A stretch of 64,000 nt of DNA, taken from positions 3,782,001 through 3,846,000 of the forward strand of contig NZ_CM001442.1 in assembly GCF_000244915.1 (NCBI RefSeq), in the 5' to 3' direction. Positions 45,071-53,814 of this stretch are shown piece by piece. Origin of the DNA: Bradyrhizobium sp. WSM471. GTDB taxonomy: Bacteria > Pseudomonadota > Alphaproteobacteria > Rhizobiales > Xanthobacteraceae. Under the pieces are notes generated by a model, which worked only from the letters and a program-made list of their open reading frames with translations, was not told the DNA's origin and ran no database searches. A program made the translations under genes and the position numbers. The first letter of the stretch is position 1. The number at the start of each line of letters is the position of its first letter.

Positions 45071-45418
45071 ATGACTCGCGTTCGCTGTATCACCGAGATG
45101 GGCATGGGCGTCGACGTTCATGGCAGGGACGCCACCAAGGCGGCGAAGCGTGCCGTGTCTGATGCCATCAGGCATTCGAGCCTCGGCTTCTTCCGGATGA
45201 TCGACAAGACCGCGAACGACATGTTCGTGGACGTCACAATTGCGGTGCCGAATCCCGAAGCCGTCGACAAGGAAGCCGTCGCCAAGGAGCTGCCTTACGG
45301 TACTGTCACCGTCAACGCGGTGAAGGGCGGGCTGGAGATCCCCTCGGCCGCGGAACAGGGCAACGACCCCATCCTCATCGCCAATGCCGCCGTCATCGTC
45401 AGCTTCGACAAGGACTAG
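45071..45418 (+). CDS. Lin0512-family protein
   Basis: 115 residues matching the Lin0512 family: RCITEMGMGVDVHGRDATKA, AIRHSSLGFFRMI, DMFVDVTIAVPNPEAVD, KELPYGTVTVNAVKGGLEIP. The function of the family is unknown; it has a repeated beta-alpha-beta look. ATG 45071 is used; an upward extension would read through the family C repeat. The GNAT gene starts five bases after its stop. Confidence 0.88.
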   Translation: MTRVRCITEMGMGVDVHGRDATKAAKRAVSDAIRHSSLGFFRMIDKTANDMFVDVTIAVPNPEAVDKEAVAKELPYGTVTVNAVKGGLEIPSAAEQGNDPILIANAAVIVSFDKD

Positions 45419-45422
45419 GCCG

Positions 45423-46115
45423 GTGTCCAACGGTGACGCAACGCTGCTGGATCGCCCGATCTGGAGCGCGCTGACGACCAGCCACAAACATCTGGCCGAG
45501 GGTGGCCCGCGAGCGCTGCGTTATCCGGTCGACGTGACGCCCTTTGCCGACATGGTCGACATGTCCGAGACGAGCTTTGCCGCGCTCCGTGATCTCCTGT
45601 CGGGCTCGCAGGTCGCCGCGCTGTTCACTCCGGAGGCCGTCGACGTTCCCGCAGGTTTCAAGGTTGTGCTGGCCGGACCCTGCGAGCAGATGATCGGCTC
45701 TCCGGCCGACAATCCGCTTCGCGATGCCGAGATCGTCCGGCTGGGTGCAGCCGACGTTCCCGCCATGATGGCGCTGACGGAGTTGACGAAGCCCGGTCCA
45801 TTCGCGCGGCGCACGCACGAACTCGGGACGTTCCTCGGCATCCGCGCGGGCGGCGAATTGGTCGCGATGGCCGGCGAGCGCATGAAGCCGGGCAACTTCG
45901 TCGAGATGACGGCCGTCTGCGTCCACCCCGACCATCGCGGCCGGGGCTACGCGCAGGCGCTGCTCGCGGCGGTCGCGCGCCAGATCGAGGCGCGCGGCGA
46001 AATTCCGTTCCTGCACGTGTTCTCGAGCAACTCATCGGCCATCGCGCTGTACCAGCGGCAGGGGATGTGGATTCGGCGCAGCCTGCACGTCACTGCGTTC
46101 ATGAAGCAGGAATGA
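45423..46115 (+). CDS. GNAT-family N-acetyltransferase
   Basis: 230 residues. A C-terminal GNAT domain (VRLGAADVPAMMALTELTKP, FVEMTAVCVHPDHRGRGYAQ, ALLAAVARQIEARGEIPFLH, SSNSSAIALYQRQGMWIRR) follows an N-terminal about 90-residue region of the FR47-like/SnoRel type. It starts at GTG 45423, five bases after the Lin0512 stop. The substrate is unknown; the pair is likely an operon. Confidence 0.87.
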   Translation: MSNGDATLLDRPIWSALTTSHKHLAEGGPRALRYPVDVTPFADMVDMSETSFAALRDLLSGSQVAALFTPEAVDVPAGFKVVLAGPCEQMIGSPADNPLRDAEIVRLGAADVPAMMALTELTKPGPFARRTHELGTFLGIRAGGELVAMAGERMKPGNFVEMTAVCVHPDHRGRGYAQALLAAVARQIEARGEIPFLHVFSSNSSAIALYQRQGMWIRRSLHVTAFMKQE

Positions 46116-46189
46116 GCCGCGCCGTCCGGTCAGGCTTCTCATCCGGCGAATTCACGCTATATCGATCCCACCATCATTGGGGGAAGCAC

Positions 46190-47374
46190 ATGGACGCCAG
46201 AACACCTGATTTTTCCGCCACGCGGACGGCAATGCAGCGTTACGTCGATCAGGAGATCATTCCGGGGGCATCCTGGGCGGTGCTGCGCGGCCGCGAGGTC
46301 GTCGATCAGCAATGCGTCGGTTTTGCCGATCGCGAGGCGAGCACCGCGCTGAGGCCCGATCACATTTTTCGCGCGTTCTCCAACACCAAGATCTTCGTCA
46401 CCTGCGCGATCATGCTGCTGGTCGAGGAAGGCCGCATCGGGCTCGATGACGTCGTCGAGAAATTCCTGCCGCAACTCGGCAATCGCAAGGTTCTGAAGCC
46501 GGGCGCTTTGAGCCTTGCCGACGTCGAACCGGCGAAGAGCCCGATCACGATCCGGCAGCTTCTGACTCATACCTCCGGCCTCAGCTACGGCGTTTTTGAT
46601 CCCGGTACGGTGTTGTTCAAAGCCTATAACGAGGCACGGGTTCTCAATCCGTTGACGCCGCTGACCGGCATGATCGACCAGCTCGCCGATCTGCCGCTGT
46701 CCTTTCATCCCGGCGCGTCCTGGGAATATTCGGTCGCGACCGACGTGCTGGGGCGTGTCGTGGAGGTCGTCTCCGGCAAGTCGCTCGACGCCGTCCTCAA
46801 GGCGCGCATCTTCGAGCCGCTCGGCATGACCGACACCGGCTTCCACGTGCCGGACGCGCAGCAGGGCAGGCTGGTGGCCCTCTACAACGGCGCGGATGTG
46901 CTCGACCCCATGAAGCCCGGCCTTAACCGGGCCGACGACCTGCCTTATCCGCAGGCCTATCGGCGGCAGTTCCCGCGGCTGTCGGGCGGCGGCGGACTGG
47001 TCTCGAGCTTGCCCGACATGCTCGCTTTGATACGGGCGCTGCTCCCGGGCTCGGATGCTCTGCTGAAGCCGGAGACGCTGCGGCAGATGATGACGAACCA
47101 GTTGCCCGCCGGCGAGAACATCCGCTTCGCCAATCTCGGCCCGATCCCCGGCAAGGGCTTTGGCCTCGGCGGCGCCGTCACCTTCGCGCCGATGCCGTTC
47201 GATCCCCCGAATTCGACCGGCGAATTCCAGTGGGGCGGCCTTGCCGGCACCCATTGGTGGATCTGCCCGCAGGCGAATACCGCCGGTGTGCTGATGACGC
47301 AGCGCTACATGGGCTTCTGGAATCCGTTCTTCTTCGAATTCAAGCGTCTGGCCTATCAGGCTCTCGGAGGCTGA
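46190..47374 (+). CDS. Serine hydrolase of the beta-lactamase class C / EstB type
   Basis: 394 residues. Nucleophile motif SxxK as FSNTKIF (about residue 65), YxN-type as EYSVATDVLGRVVE, and a His/Gly-rich C-terminal region (GLAGTHWWICPQANTAGVLM). No signal peptide is visible, so a cytosolic esterase or transacylase is more likely than an antibiotic-destroying enzyme. ATG 46190 follows GGGGGAAGCAC. Confidence 0.88.
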   Translation: MDARTPDFSATRTAMQRYVDQEIIPGASWAVLRGREVVDQQCVGFADREASTALRPDHIFRAFSNTKIFVTCAIMLLVEEGRIGLDDVVEKFLPQLGNRKVLKPGALSLADVEPAKSPITIRQLLTHTSGLSYGVFDPGTVLFKAYNEARVLNPLTPLTGMIDQLADLPLSFHPGASWEYSVATDVLGRVVEVVSGKSLDAVLKARIFEPLGMTDTGFHVPDAQQGRLVALYNGADVLDPMKPGLNRADDLPYPQAYRRQFPRLSGGGGLVSSLPDMLALIRALLPGSDALLKPETLRQMMTNQLPAGENIRFANLGPIPGKGFGLGGAVTFAPMPFDPPNSTGEFQWGGLAGTHWWICPQANTAGVLMTQRYMGFWNPFFFEFKRLAYQALGG

Positions 47375-47472
47375 TCGCGAAAAAAATTGCAGGTCGCCGC
47401 GAATCCTTTCCGGTCGTCGCGCCCTCTCTTGAGGGTCGAGGCATTTTGCTTCGGCTTGTCTCGGAGGATGCG

Positions 47473-47682
47473 ATGGCATTTTACAGGAAGAACATCGGCG
47501 GCCTGCATCAGGTCGTGCGGATCGCCTTGGGCGTGGCAGTAGCCGTCGCGGCATTCGTGTATCTCACCGGCGCCGCGGCGTGGCTGGTTGCGCTCGGCGG
47601 CGCCGGTTTCGCGCTGACCGGCCTCGTCGGTTATTGTCCGATGTGCGCGATGGCCGGCATCGGAAGGGGAGGCGCGTCGTGA
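47473..47682 (+). CDS. DUF2892 small membrane protein
   Basis: 69 residues: MAFYRKNIGGLHQVVRIALG then two hydrophobic segments and GLVGYCPMCAMAGIG. The CPMC pair resembles the YgaP/DUF2892 membrane domain. Its TGA overlaps the GTG of the sigma-factor gene (GTGA), indicating coupling; SD GGAGGATG lies upstream. Confidence 0.85.
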   Translation: MAFYRKNIGGLHQVVRIALGVAVAVAAFVYLTGAAAWLVALGGAGFALTGLVGYCPMCAMAGIGRGGAS

Positions 47683-48200
47683 GCGCCGCTGTGATCTCGC
47701 CGGACCTGTTCGAGGCCGCGCGCCTCGGCGATCCCCAGGCGATCGCGTCTCTGCTCGAGACGGCGCAGCCGAACATCCGTCGCTATGCCCGCGCCACCTG
47801 TCGCAGCTCGGCGGATGCCGAGGATGCGGCGCAGGAGGCGCTGTGGATCCTGTTTCGCCATGTCGGCACGATCCGCTCGTGGCTGGCGTTTTCGGCCTGG
47901 CTGTTCAGCGTGGTCCGCCGCGAATGCCTGCGGCTCGCCCGCAAGGCAGGCCTCGCGCCGGCGATCGACGGCGGAGAGGCGGAGGCGCTGCTGCTGTCGC
48001 GTCCTGAAGCCGATTTGCGGCTCGACGTCGCGGCGGCCTTCGAGGCACTGCCGCCGCACTACCGCGATGTCGCTCTGATGCGCGACGTCAAGGAAATGAC
48101 CATCGACGAAATCGCCGACGCACTCGGCGCGACCCGGCAGGCCGTGAAAGCACGCCTGCATCGCGCCCGCGCGCTGCTGCGCGAATATCTGACGAGATGA
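47679..48200 (+). CDS. ECF-type RNA polymerase sigma factor
   Basis: 173 residues starting GTG 47679. Region 2: ARATCRSSADAEDAAQEALW, ILFRHVGTIRSWLAFSAWLF; region 4: ALPPHYRDVALMRDVKEMTI, DEIADALGATRQAVKARLHR. No anti-sigma gene with a recognisable zinc or membrane domain is adjacent. It is flanked by a DUF2892 membrane protein with CPMC and by a carboxymuconolactone-decarboxylase-type protein with CAYC, so redox control is a possibility. Confidence 0.9.
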   Translation: MSAAVISPDLFEAARLGDPQAIASLLETAQPNIRRYARATCRSSADAEDAAQEALWILFRHVGTIRSWLAFSAWLFSVVRRECLRLARKAGLAPAIDGGEAEALLLSRPEADLRLDVAAAFEALPPHYRDVALMRDVKEMTIDEIADALGATRQAVKARLHRARALLREYLTR

Positions 48201-48203
48201 GCC

Positions 48204-48551
48204 ATGACCTTTTATCTAAGCCCTGACGATCTGAAATCCATCCCGGCCTTCGTGGCGCTCGCGCCGGTCGAGGCCAACGCGTTCCTTGCGTTCAACCACG
48301 CGGTCGAGCGCAAGGACGGATTGATCCCGCCAAAATATCGCGAGCTGATCTCGCTCGCGGTCGCGCTCACGACGCAATGCGCCTATTGCCTCGATGTGCA
48401 CACGGCGCAGGCGGCGAAGGCCGGTGTAACGCGCGAAGAAATCGCGGAAGCCGCGCTGATTGCGGCGGCGGTTCGCGCCGGCGGCACGCTCGGCCACGCG
48501 TTGTTGGCGCAGCGCCTGTTCGAGCGGCATCGGGGCGAGGAGCTGGGATAG
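48204..48551 (+). CDS. Carboxymuconolactone decarboxylase / AhpD-like protein
   Basis: 115-residue helical protein with the AhpD-type redox motif: RELISLAVALTTQCAYCLDV then HTAQAAKAGVTREEIAE. CxxC followed by His supports a peroxidase or disulfide-reductase activity. It follows the sigma factor after three bases, so the three genes 47473-48551 form an operon. Confidence 0.9.
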   Translation: MTFYLSPDDLKSIPAFVALAPVEANAFLAFNHAVERKDGLIPPKYRELISLAVALTTQCAYCLDVHTAQAAKAGVTREEIAEAALIAAAVRAGGTLGHALLAQRLFERHRGEELG

Positions 48552-48585
48552 AGGAGCGGGCGGATGCCCGTCAGGGATCAGGAAC

Positions 48586-49251
48586 TTGCCAAGCTATCTC
48601 GGCCTCGATGGATTCCGCTTCGGCTGGGTCGCCGCCTGGATCGACGATCGCGGTGATCACTGCTTCGATTATTCGCCGGTTCTCGCGCGGCTGCTCGCGC
48701 TGCCGCATGCCCGAGCGATGATCGACATGCCGATCGGATTGAAATGGAGCGGATATCGCGTCTGCGATTTGCGCGCACGCGAGCTGGTCGGTCCTGCCGT
48801 GTTTCTCGGCGCGCGCCGCGGCCTCTGGAGCTTTGCCGACATGGCCGCAGCCAACCGTCACTACTGGGCGCGCGAGGGCAAGGGCAGGGGCGTGTCGGCG
48901 CAGCTCTGGAACATCAGGGACAAGATCGGGGACGTCGACGCGATCATGACGCCGACGCGGCAGGCGACCATCGGCGAAGCGCATCCGGAATTGATTTTTT
49001 GGAATCTGGCTGGGCGGGCCCGGCTTGCTAAGAAGACATCGGCGGAGGGCCGCGAGCAACGCATCGCACTCCTGCAGCAGCGCGGCTTCGTGCGCTTGCC
49101 GAAATGGCTGACCCAACGACACGGCACTGGCATCGGCCGTGACGATCTCATCGACGCCTGTGCCTGCGCGGTCGCGGCACGCGACAGCACGCAGCGGTTC
49201 GGCGGGGAGGAGACCGACCCGCGGGGCTTGCGGATGGAGATCAATTATTGA
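48586..49251 (+). CDS. DUF429-family predicted nuclease
   Basis: About 221 residues. YLGLDGFRFGWVAAWID matches the N-terminal GxDxxxxGW motif of DUF429, followed by MIDMPIGLKWSGYRVCDLRA, ARRGLWSFADMAAANRHYW and the C-terminal HPELIFWNLAG and RDDLIDACACAVAAR. The fold is RNase-H-like, so a nuclease role is likely but unproven. I place the start at TTG 48586 behind CAGGGATCAGG; no in-frame ATG is upstream of the motif. Confidence 0.8.
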   Translation: MPSYLGLDGFRFGWVAAWIDDRGDHCFDYSPVLARLLALPHARAMIDMPIGLKWSGYRVCDLRARELVGPAVFLGARRGLWSFADMAAANRHYWAREGKGRGVSAQLWNIRDKIGDVDAIMTPTRQATIGEAHPELIFWNLAGRARLAKKTSAEGREQRIALLQQRGFVRLPKWLTQRHGTGIGRDDLIDACACAVAARDSTQRFGGEETDPRGLRMEINY

Positions 49252-49365
49252 GGCTGCCGGCGCGTGAGGGTTCGGGAAAAAGCTGCAATTTATTTGAAGC
49301 TTGCAGGAACAGACGACGGCCGGCCCGCGTTCCCCGTGCGAACCGAACACGGAGAAGCTCGTCCG

Positions 49366-49509
49366 ATGAGGGATGCCAGTCAGTTCGCGACCGCGATGCT
49401 TGCGCTCGTCTTTACCGGAGCACTGCTCGTCACCGGCCAGCTCTTCATCGAGCAACGCGCACAGCGCGATGTGATGCACGCCACCAACCATTTGCTGCGG
49501 CCGTTGTGA
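49366..49509 (+). CDS. Small predicted membrane protein
   Basis: 47 residues: MRDASQFATAMLALVFTGAL then LVTGQLFIEQRAQRDV and a polar tail. One transmembrane helix. ATG 49366 has GGAG at 49351-49354. Too short for confident family assignment; it could be spurious. Confidence 0.4.
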   Translation: MRDASQFATAMLALVFTGALLVTGQLFIEQRAQRDVMHATNHLLRPL

Positions 49510-49602
49510 CCTGTACGGGAAAATGATCTGACCACTCGACCTTGCGTCGTTCGTTCGCTTGCCTAAACTAGGCGGCATCTCATGAACGAAGCCGGGGTCC
49601 TG

Positions 49603-50307
49603 ATGTCCGATCTGTCCGCCTTTCCCGTCACCAAGCGCTGGCCGGCCAAGCACCCGGAGCTGCTCCAGCTCTATTCGCTGCCGACGCCGAACGGCGTCAA
49701 GGTCTCGATCATGCTGGAAGAGATCGGGCTTCCCTACGAAGTCCATCTCGTCGATTTCGGCAAAGACGACCAGAAGACACCGGAGTTCCTCTCGCTTAAT
49801 CCGAACGGCAAGATCCCGGCGATCCTCGATCCCAACGGTCCCGGCGGCAGGCCGCTGCCGCTGTTCGAATCCGGAGCGATCCTGCAATACCTCGCGGAGA
49901 AGACCGGCAAGCTGCTGCCGCAGGATGCCGCGCGCCGTTACCAGACCATCCAGTGGCTGCATTTCCAGATGGGCGGCATCGGGCCGATGTTCGGCCAGGT
50001 CGGCTTTTTCCACAAGTTCGCCGGCAAGGATTTCGAGGACAAGCGGCCGCTCGAGCGCTACGTGGGCGAGGCCAGGCGGCTGCTCGGGGTGATGGAGATG
50101 CATCTTGCCGGCCGGCAATGGTTCATGGACGACGACTACACCATCGCCGACATCTCCATGCTCGGCTGGGTGCGCAATCTGATCGGCTTCTACGGCGCCG
50201 GCGATCTGGTCGCGTTCAGCCAGTTCAAATCCGTCGCCGCCTGGCTCGAACGCGGGCTGGCGCGTCCGGCGGTCGAGCGCGGGCTGAACATTCCGAAGCG
50301 GCCATAA
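49603..50307 (+). CDS. Glutathione S-transferase family protein (YfcG/GstB-like)
   Basis: About 234 residues. The thioredoxin-like N-domain has LYSLPTPNGVKVSIMLEEIG and LNPNGKIPAILDPNGPGG, then ESGAILQYLAEKTGKLLP for glutathione binding; the C-terminal helical domain ends YTIADISMLGWVRNLIGFYG. The TPNG motif is that of YfcG-type (nu-class) enzymes with disulfide-bond reductase activity. An earlier ATG at 49582 is possible. Confidence 0.9.
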   Translation: MSDLSAFPVTKRWPAKHPELLQLYSLPTPNGVKVSIMLEEIGLPYEVHLVDFGKDDQKTPEFLSLNPNGKIPAILDPNGPGGRPLPLFESGAILQYLAEKTGKLLPQDAARRYQTIQWLHFQMGGIGPMFGQVGFFHKFAGKDFEDKRPLERYVGEARRLLGVMEMHLAGRQWFMDDDYTIADISMLGWVRNLIGFYGAGDLVAFSQFKSVAAWLERGLARPAVERGLNIPKRP

Positions 50308-50309
50308 GA

Positions 50310-51092
50310 TCAGGTTAGCGCCTTGTGGGTCATGTAGAGCGCCATCAGCAAGATGAGGGCGATCATGACCCGGCGCAGCACCGATCTGCTGACGCCATTG
50401 GCCGCGCGTGCACCGAGATCGGTGCCGACCCAAAGACCGGCAAGGATGCCGATGATGGCCGGCCAGCCGACCATGAGTCCCTTGCTCCAATAGATCCACG
50501 CGGCCGGAATATTGGTCGGGATGACCGAGAAGACGAGGCTGACGAGCTGCGCCTGGTGCTGCGGCACCCGCAGGCCCGCTGCGAGCCCCACGGTGATCGC
50601 AAGCCCGCCGCCGATGCCCATGAAGCCAGAAGAAAATCCGGCAAGCATGCCGATGAGGAGCAGCGGCAGCCAGGGCAGCTTGTCTCGGTCACCCGTCTTA
50701 TTATTTTTCTCCTCGCGGTCGCGGCGCAGGATCAGGAGAGCGATTAGCGCGACGAGATAAACGACGTAGGTCCATTGCAGCACCGAGTCGGAGACCGCCG
50801 CCGCGGCGTAGCCGCCGCCGGCGCCGCCGAACAGAAATCCGATGCCGATCCAGACGATCCACAGCAAGGGGCTGCGATTGCCGTTCTCCCAGTAGCGGCG
50901 AACGCCCGCGAGTCCCGTCGGTGGAACTTGCGCGATCAGCGATGTGCCCTGGGCGACGTGCTGCTCCGCGCCCAGTAGCAGCACGCTGAAAATCACGAGA
51001 CCGCCTCCGGGACTCGTCCCCATGAAGCCCGATGTCAGCCCGCCGATGAGACCGACCCCAATGCCTGCGAGCAGGTCATGGACCCACGACAT
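50310..51092 (-). CDS. TauE/SafE-family sulfite/sulfonate exporter-like protein
   Basis: 260-residue membrane protein with about eight segments: GVGLIGGLTSGFMGTSPGGG at the start and GMLAGFSSGFMGIGGGLAI in the second half are the paired TauE/SafE motifs. Substrates in the family include sulfite, sulfoacetate and other organosulfur anions; the one here is unknown. It starts three bases after the stop of the tetR-type gene on the same strand, so the regulator and exporter form one operon. Confidence 0.9.
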   Translation of the reverse strand: MSWVHDLLAGIGVGLIGGLTSGFMGTSPGGGLVIFSVLLLGAEQHVAQGTSLIAQVPPTGLAGVRRYWENGNRSPLLWIVWIGIGFLFGGAGGGYAAAAVSDSVLQWTYVVYLVALIALLILRRDREEKNNKTGDRDKLPWLPLLLIGMLAGFSSGFMGIGGGLAITVGLAAGLRVPQHQAQLVSLVFSVIPTNIPAAWIYWSKGLMVGWPAIIGILAGLWVGTDLGARAANGVSRSVLRRVMIALILLMALYMTHKALT

Positions 51093-51095
51093 CGC

Positions 51096-51728
51096 TCAGC
51101 TCCTGGTCCGTCGCTTGACGTCGGCCTTCGTGGTGCGAAATCCATCGATCACGCCGGTCACGGCCGCCATGCAGGCCTCGATGTCAAAATCCTGGCCCCA
51201 GCATTTTTGCAGCACAAAGCCCTGGAAGATCGCGATCAGCACGCGCGCGATCGCTTCCGCACCGAGATCGCGTTTGATGAGGCCGTCATGCTGGCCGCGC
51301 TCGACCAGTGCGACGATCAGGGCGCGCGGCATGTCGACGCCTTCCACGACGCTGGTCCGGACGCGGCGATTGCGCAGGGCTTCGGCCCAGCCATGGATGC
51401 CGACACGGCGGCGTGCTTCGCCGGTGGGGTCGGTGAGCCATTGCGCATAGACGCCGACCAGCGCGTGAAGTCCTTCGATCGGATCGCCGGATCCTTGCGC
51501 GACCGAGTTGAGCACGGCCTCGCGCCGGTGCCGGTCGTCGGCGAGTGCCTCGATCAGATCGTCCTTGCTCTGGAAGTAGAGATAGACCGCACCGTGGCTC
51601 AGCCCCGACCGTTTGACGATGTCGGCCATCCCGGTCTGGTGAAAACCGTCCTCGGCGAAGCAGGCGAGGGCGGCTTCGAGAATCTGCTGCCGCCGGCTTT
51701 CACGTTGCTTGTCGCTGATCTTTGGCAT
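51096..51728 (-). CDS. TetR/AcrR-family regulator
   Basis: 210 residues: RESRRQQILEAALACFAEDG, MADIVKRSGLSHGAVYLYFQ, SKDDLIEALADDRHRREAVL. The C-terminal domain resembles the group that binds hydrophobic compounds. Start ATG 51728 (MPKISDKQRE). Upstream, ACTGACAGATCG (51746-51757) and a near-complement CGATCAGTCAGT (51814-51825) frame the promoter region. Confidence 0.88.
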   Translation of the reverse strand: MPKISDKQRESRRQQILEAALACFAEDGFHQTGMADIVKRSGLSHGAVYLYFQSKDDLIEALADDRHRREAVLNSVAQGSGDPIEGLHALVGVYAQWLTDPTGEARRRVGIHGWAEALRNRRVRTSVVEGVDMPRALIVALVERGQHDGLIKRDLGAEAIARVLIAIFQGFVLQKCWGQDFDIEACMAAVTGVIDGFRTTKADVKRRTRS

Positions 51729-51940
51729 CCGGCCGTCCATAAATAACTGACAGATCGATCGTTTACTTGTTCTGTAGGAGACATGGCAGTATAGCACTGA
51801 ACAAGATAAAAAGCGATCAGTCAGTCATTTTTATTATCAAAGAGTAACCCGGTCAAGCCCGACGACCCGGGGCCGGGAAACAGCAGGTTCTTTAAAGGGG
51901 GGCCGCCGGCGGCCACGGACCGCCCCTCGATCGCGCGGTG
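51729..51940. promoter_or_regulatory. Promoter region of tetR-tauE and tail of csaA
   Basis: 212 bases. On the minus strand a TATACT near 51790-51795 is a -10 candidate. Inverted ACTGACAGATCG and CGATCAGTCAGT elements 57 bases apart may bind the TetR protein. The right part is G/C-rich with GGGGGGCCGCCGGCGGCC, a possible hairpin ending the csaA transcript. Confidence 0.4.
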
Positions 51941-52312
51941 CTAGAACAGCCGTCCGCCGTTCGGCACGGGCTTGCTCGGCTGCACCAGGACGACCTTGCC
52001 GTCGACATCGGGGAAACCGAGGGTCAGCACCTCCGAGACAACAGGGCCGATCTGGCGCGGCGGGAAATTCACGACCGCAGCAACCTGTCGGCCCACCAGC
52101 GTTTCAAGCGGATGATTTTCGGTGATCTGCGCCGAGCTCGTGCGCACGCCGATCGCGGGACCGAAGTCGATCCACAGCCGGTAGGCCGGCTTGCGCGCCT
52201 GCGGGAACGGCTTTGCATCGACGATGGTGCCGACGCGGATATCGACCGCGAGAAAAGTGTCGAAGTCGATGGTCGGCGACGCAGTCGCGCCTGGATCATG
52301 AGTGACGTGCAT
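51941..52312 (-). CDS. csaA: CsaA-type tRNA-binding domain protein
   Basis: 123 residues forming one OB-fold tRNA-binding domain: FLAVDIRVGTIVDAKPFPQA, LWIDFGPAIGVRTSSAQITE, VVNFPPRQIGPVVSEVLTLG, ending VPNGGRLF. Matches CsaA, a dimeric secretion-related chaperone/tRNA-binding protein. Divergent from the Spx/ArsC-like gene. Confidence 0.92.
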   Translation of the reverse strand: MHVTHDPGATASPTIDFDTFLAVDIRVGTIVDAKPFPQARKPAYRLWIDFGPAIGVRTSSAQITENHPLETLVGRQVAAVVNFPPRQIGPVVSEVLTLGFPDVDGKVVLVQPSKPVPNGGRLF

Positions 52313-52417
52313 GGAGTGTCCGTTCGAAGAGATGGCGTCGTTCGCAATATTGTCGCGCGAACCGGAGTTGCGTACAACGCTTTGGGATCACGATACGACG
52401 CATGCGCGAGGAACGTT

Positions 52418-52792
52418 TTGCCCAACATCATCTACGGCATCAAGAACTGCGACACCATGAAGAAGGCGCGCGCCTGGCTCGACAGCCATGGCGTCGCCTA
52501 CGCGTTTCACGACTACAAGACAGCGGGCGTGGAGAAGGACAAGCTCAAGCAGTGGAGCGACAAGGTCGGTTGGGAGACGCTGCTCAACCGCGCCGGGACG
52601 ACTTTCAAGAAGCTGCCCGATGCCGACAAGGAAGGCCTCTCCGAGAAAAAGGTGCTGGCATTGATGCTAGCGCAACCATCGATGATCAAGCGGCCGGTGC
52701 TTGAAGTCGGCGGCAAGCTGCTGGTCGGTTTCAAGCCGGATATCTATGCCAAGGAAGTCACGACCAAGGACGCCGGCGCCAAATCGCGCTGA
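52418..52792 (+). CDS. ArsC/Spx-family thioredoxin-fold protein (YffB-like)
   Basis: 124 residues: IIYGIKNCDTMKKARAWLDS, AYAFHDYKTAGVEKDKLKQW, IKRPVLEVGGKLLVGFKPDI. It has the single N-terminal cysteine of YffB-type proteins (NCDTMKKA), not an experimentally known arsenate reductase. It starts at TTG 52418 with AGGA at 52409-52412; the longer frame from 51938 is antisense to csaA. Confidence 0.87.
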   Translation: MPNIIYGIKNCDTMKKARAWLDSHGVAYAFHDYKTAGVEKDKLKQWSDKVGWETLLNRAGTTFKKLPDADKEGLSEKKVLALMLAQPSMIKRPVLEVGGKLLVGFKPDIYAKEVTTKDAGAKSR

Positions 52793-52795
52793 GCG

Positions 52796-53479
52796 CTAGT
52801 TCAGCTCGATGATCTCGGTGGGAACACCGGACCCCTGCTGGTCCACGAATTCGACCAACTCGGCCGGCGCGATGCGGCCGGGGGTGCGATGGAACAGGTC
52901 GCGGTCGATCACCTTGCGCAATCTCGGGCGCGGCAGCGCGTCATTTCCGCGCATCAGATTCTTGATCTCGAAGCCGCCGTCCTCGCAGAAGGTCTTGAGC
53001 GATGCGATGATGTGACAGACCTTGCCGTCGGTCTGGAAGGGCAGCAGCAGGCGCTCATAGGCGACGACACGGCCGTAGATGTCGTCGACGTCGGCAATGC
53101 TGTAGACCGGCAGCCCGCGCGCCACGCATTCATGATAGACCGGCATCACCAGGGGCACGAGACGCGGCCCGATATAGTCGTCGAGCAGAACGCCCTTGCC
53201 GGTGTGTCCATAGGCGCGCGAGATGCGCGTACCTTCGCTCTGGATGGTCAGACGCGGTGTCGGCGTTGACATGTCCACCGTATAATAGATCAGATCGGAG
53301 AGCTCTTCCTCGAGCCGCGCAGGCTGGTACTCCCAGATCGCCGGGGCCGTCTGCTCGCGCGCATAGAGCCGCAGCCACGTGTTCAGGAGATCACGCTGCC
53401 TGATCGACTTGACCACGGAAGGAGCGGCGCTTGCAAAATCCAAGACAATATTCCCGGCGAATAGAAATTCCGGACGCAT
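52796..53479 (-). CDS. PAS-domain protein (PAS_5/DUF type)
   Basis: 227 residues; an alphaproteobacterial PAS-like domain protein: SIRQRDLLNTWLRLYAREQT, EELSDLIYYTVDMSTPTPRL, RLVPLVMPVYHECVARGLPV, RVVAYERLLLPFQTDGKVCH. The family is predicted to sense or signal; no output domain is attached. Convergent with the Spx-like gene (three bases apart). Confidence 0.8.
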   Translation of the reverse strand: MRPEFLFAGNIVLDFASAAPSVVKSIRQRDLLNTWLRLYAREQTAPAIWEYQPARLEEELSDLIYYTVDMSTPTPRLTIQSEGTRISRAYGHTGKGVLLDDYIGPRLVPLVMPVYHECVARGLPVYSIADVDDIYGRVVAYERLLLPFQTDGKVCHIIASLKTFCEDGGFEIKNLMRGNDALPRPRLRKVIDRDLFHRTPGRIAPAELVEFVDQQGSGVPTEIIELN

Positions 53480-53814
53480 GAAACCCGCGCATGATCCTCG
53501 CCGCGGGAAAATTTTCTATGAAGGCTGGCGCATGGAACGAAAGACCGTTAACGACGGCTTGATGACCGGCGCTTTGCGAACCGGGAAGCCGGGCAGGCGC
53601 GACATCAAAACACGTCCGACTAAGGGAGCATAAGTCTCCCGGCCGGAGGCCTGACCTGCTCAGCTTTCCGCCTTGCCTAACCCCCGTCACCTCCGGCATA
53701 TTCCGCGCCCGGAGGCGGCGTTCCGGATAGGCTCCAGGGAGTGGCTCCAAGGCCTCCGGAAAGCCGAAGCAACAAGGATAGCCACGCGCGTTGTGCGGGC
53801 AGGGGGAAAACTGT
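53480..53814. promoter_or_regulatory. Gene-poor leader before the liv operon
   Basis: 335 bases between a leftward gene and livG. A 51-codon open frame at 53478-53633 (MKPAHDPRRGKIFYEGW) has no good support. AGGGGGAAAA at 53801-53810 is the livG ribosome-binding site. CGGCCGGAGGC/GCCTCCGG-type complementarities between 53641 and 53755 suggest some leader structure, but nothing conclusive. Confidence 0.4.

Noticed and set aside
48571..50499. Minus-strand frame of 642 codons over DUF429 and GST genes
   Set aside because: Covers two real plus-strand genes and the spacer between them; composition typical of an antisense artefact.
53478..53633. 51-codon plus-strand frame MKPAHDPRRGKIFYEGW
   Set aside because: Overlaps the start of the PAS gene, lacks an SD and a recognisable relation. 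It remains possible but unsupported.
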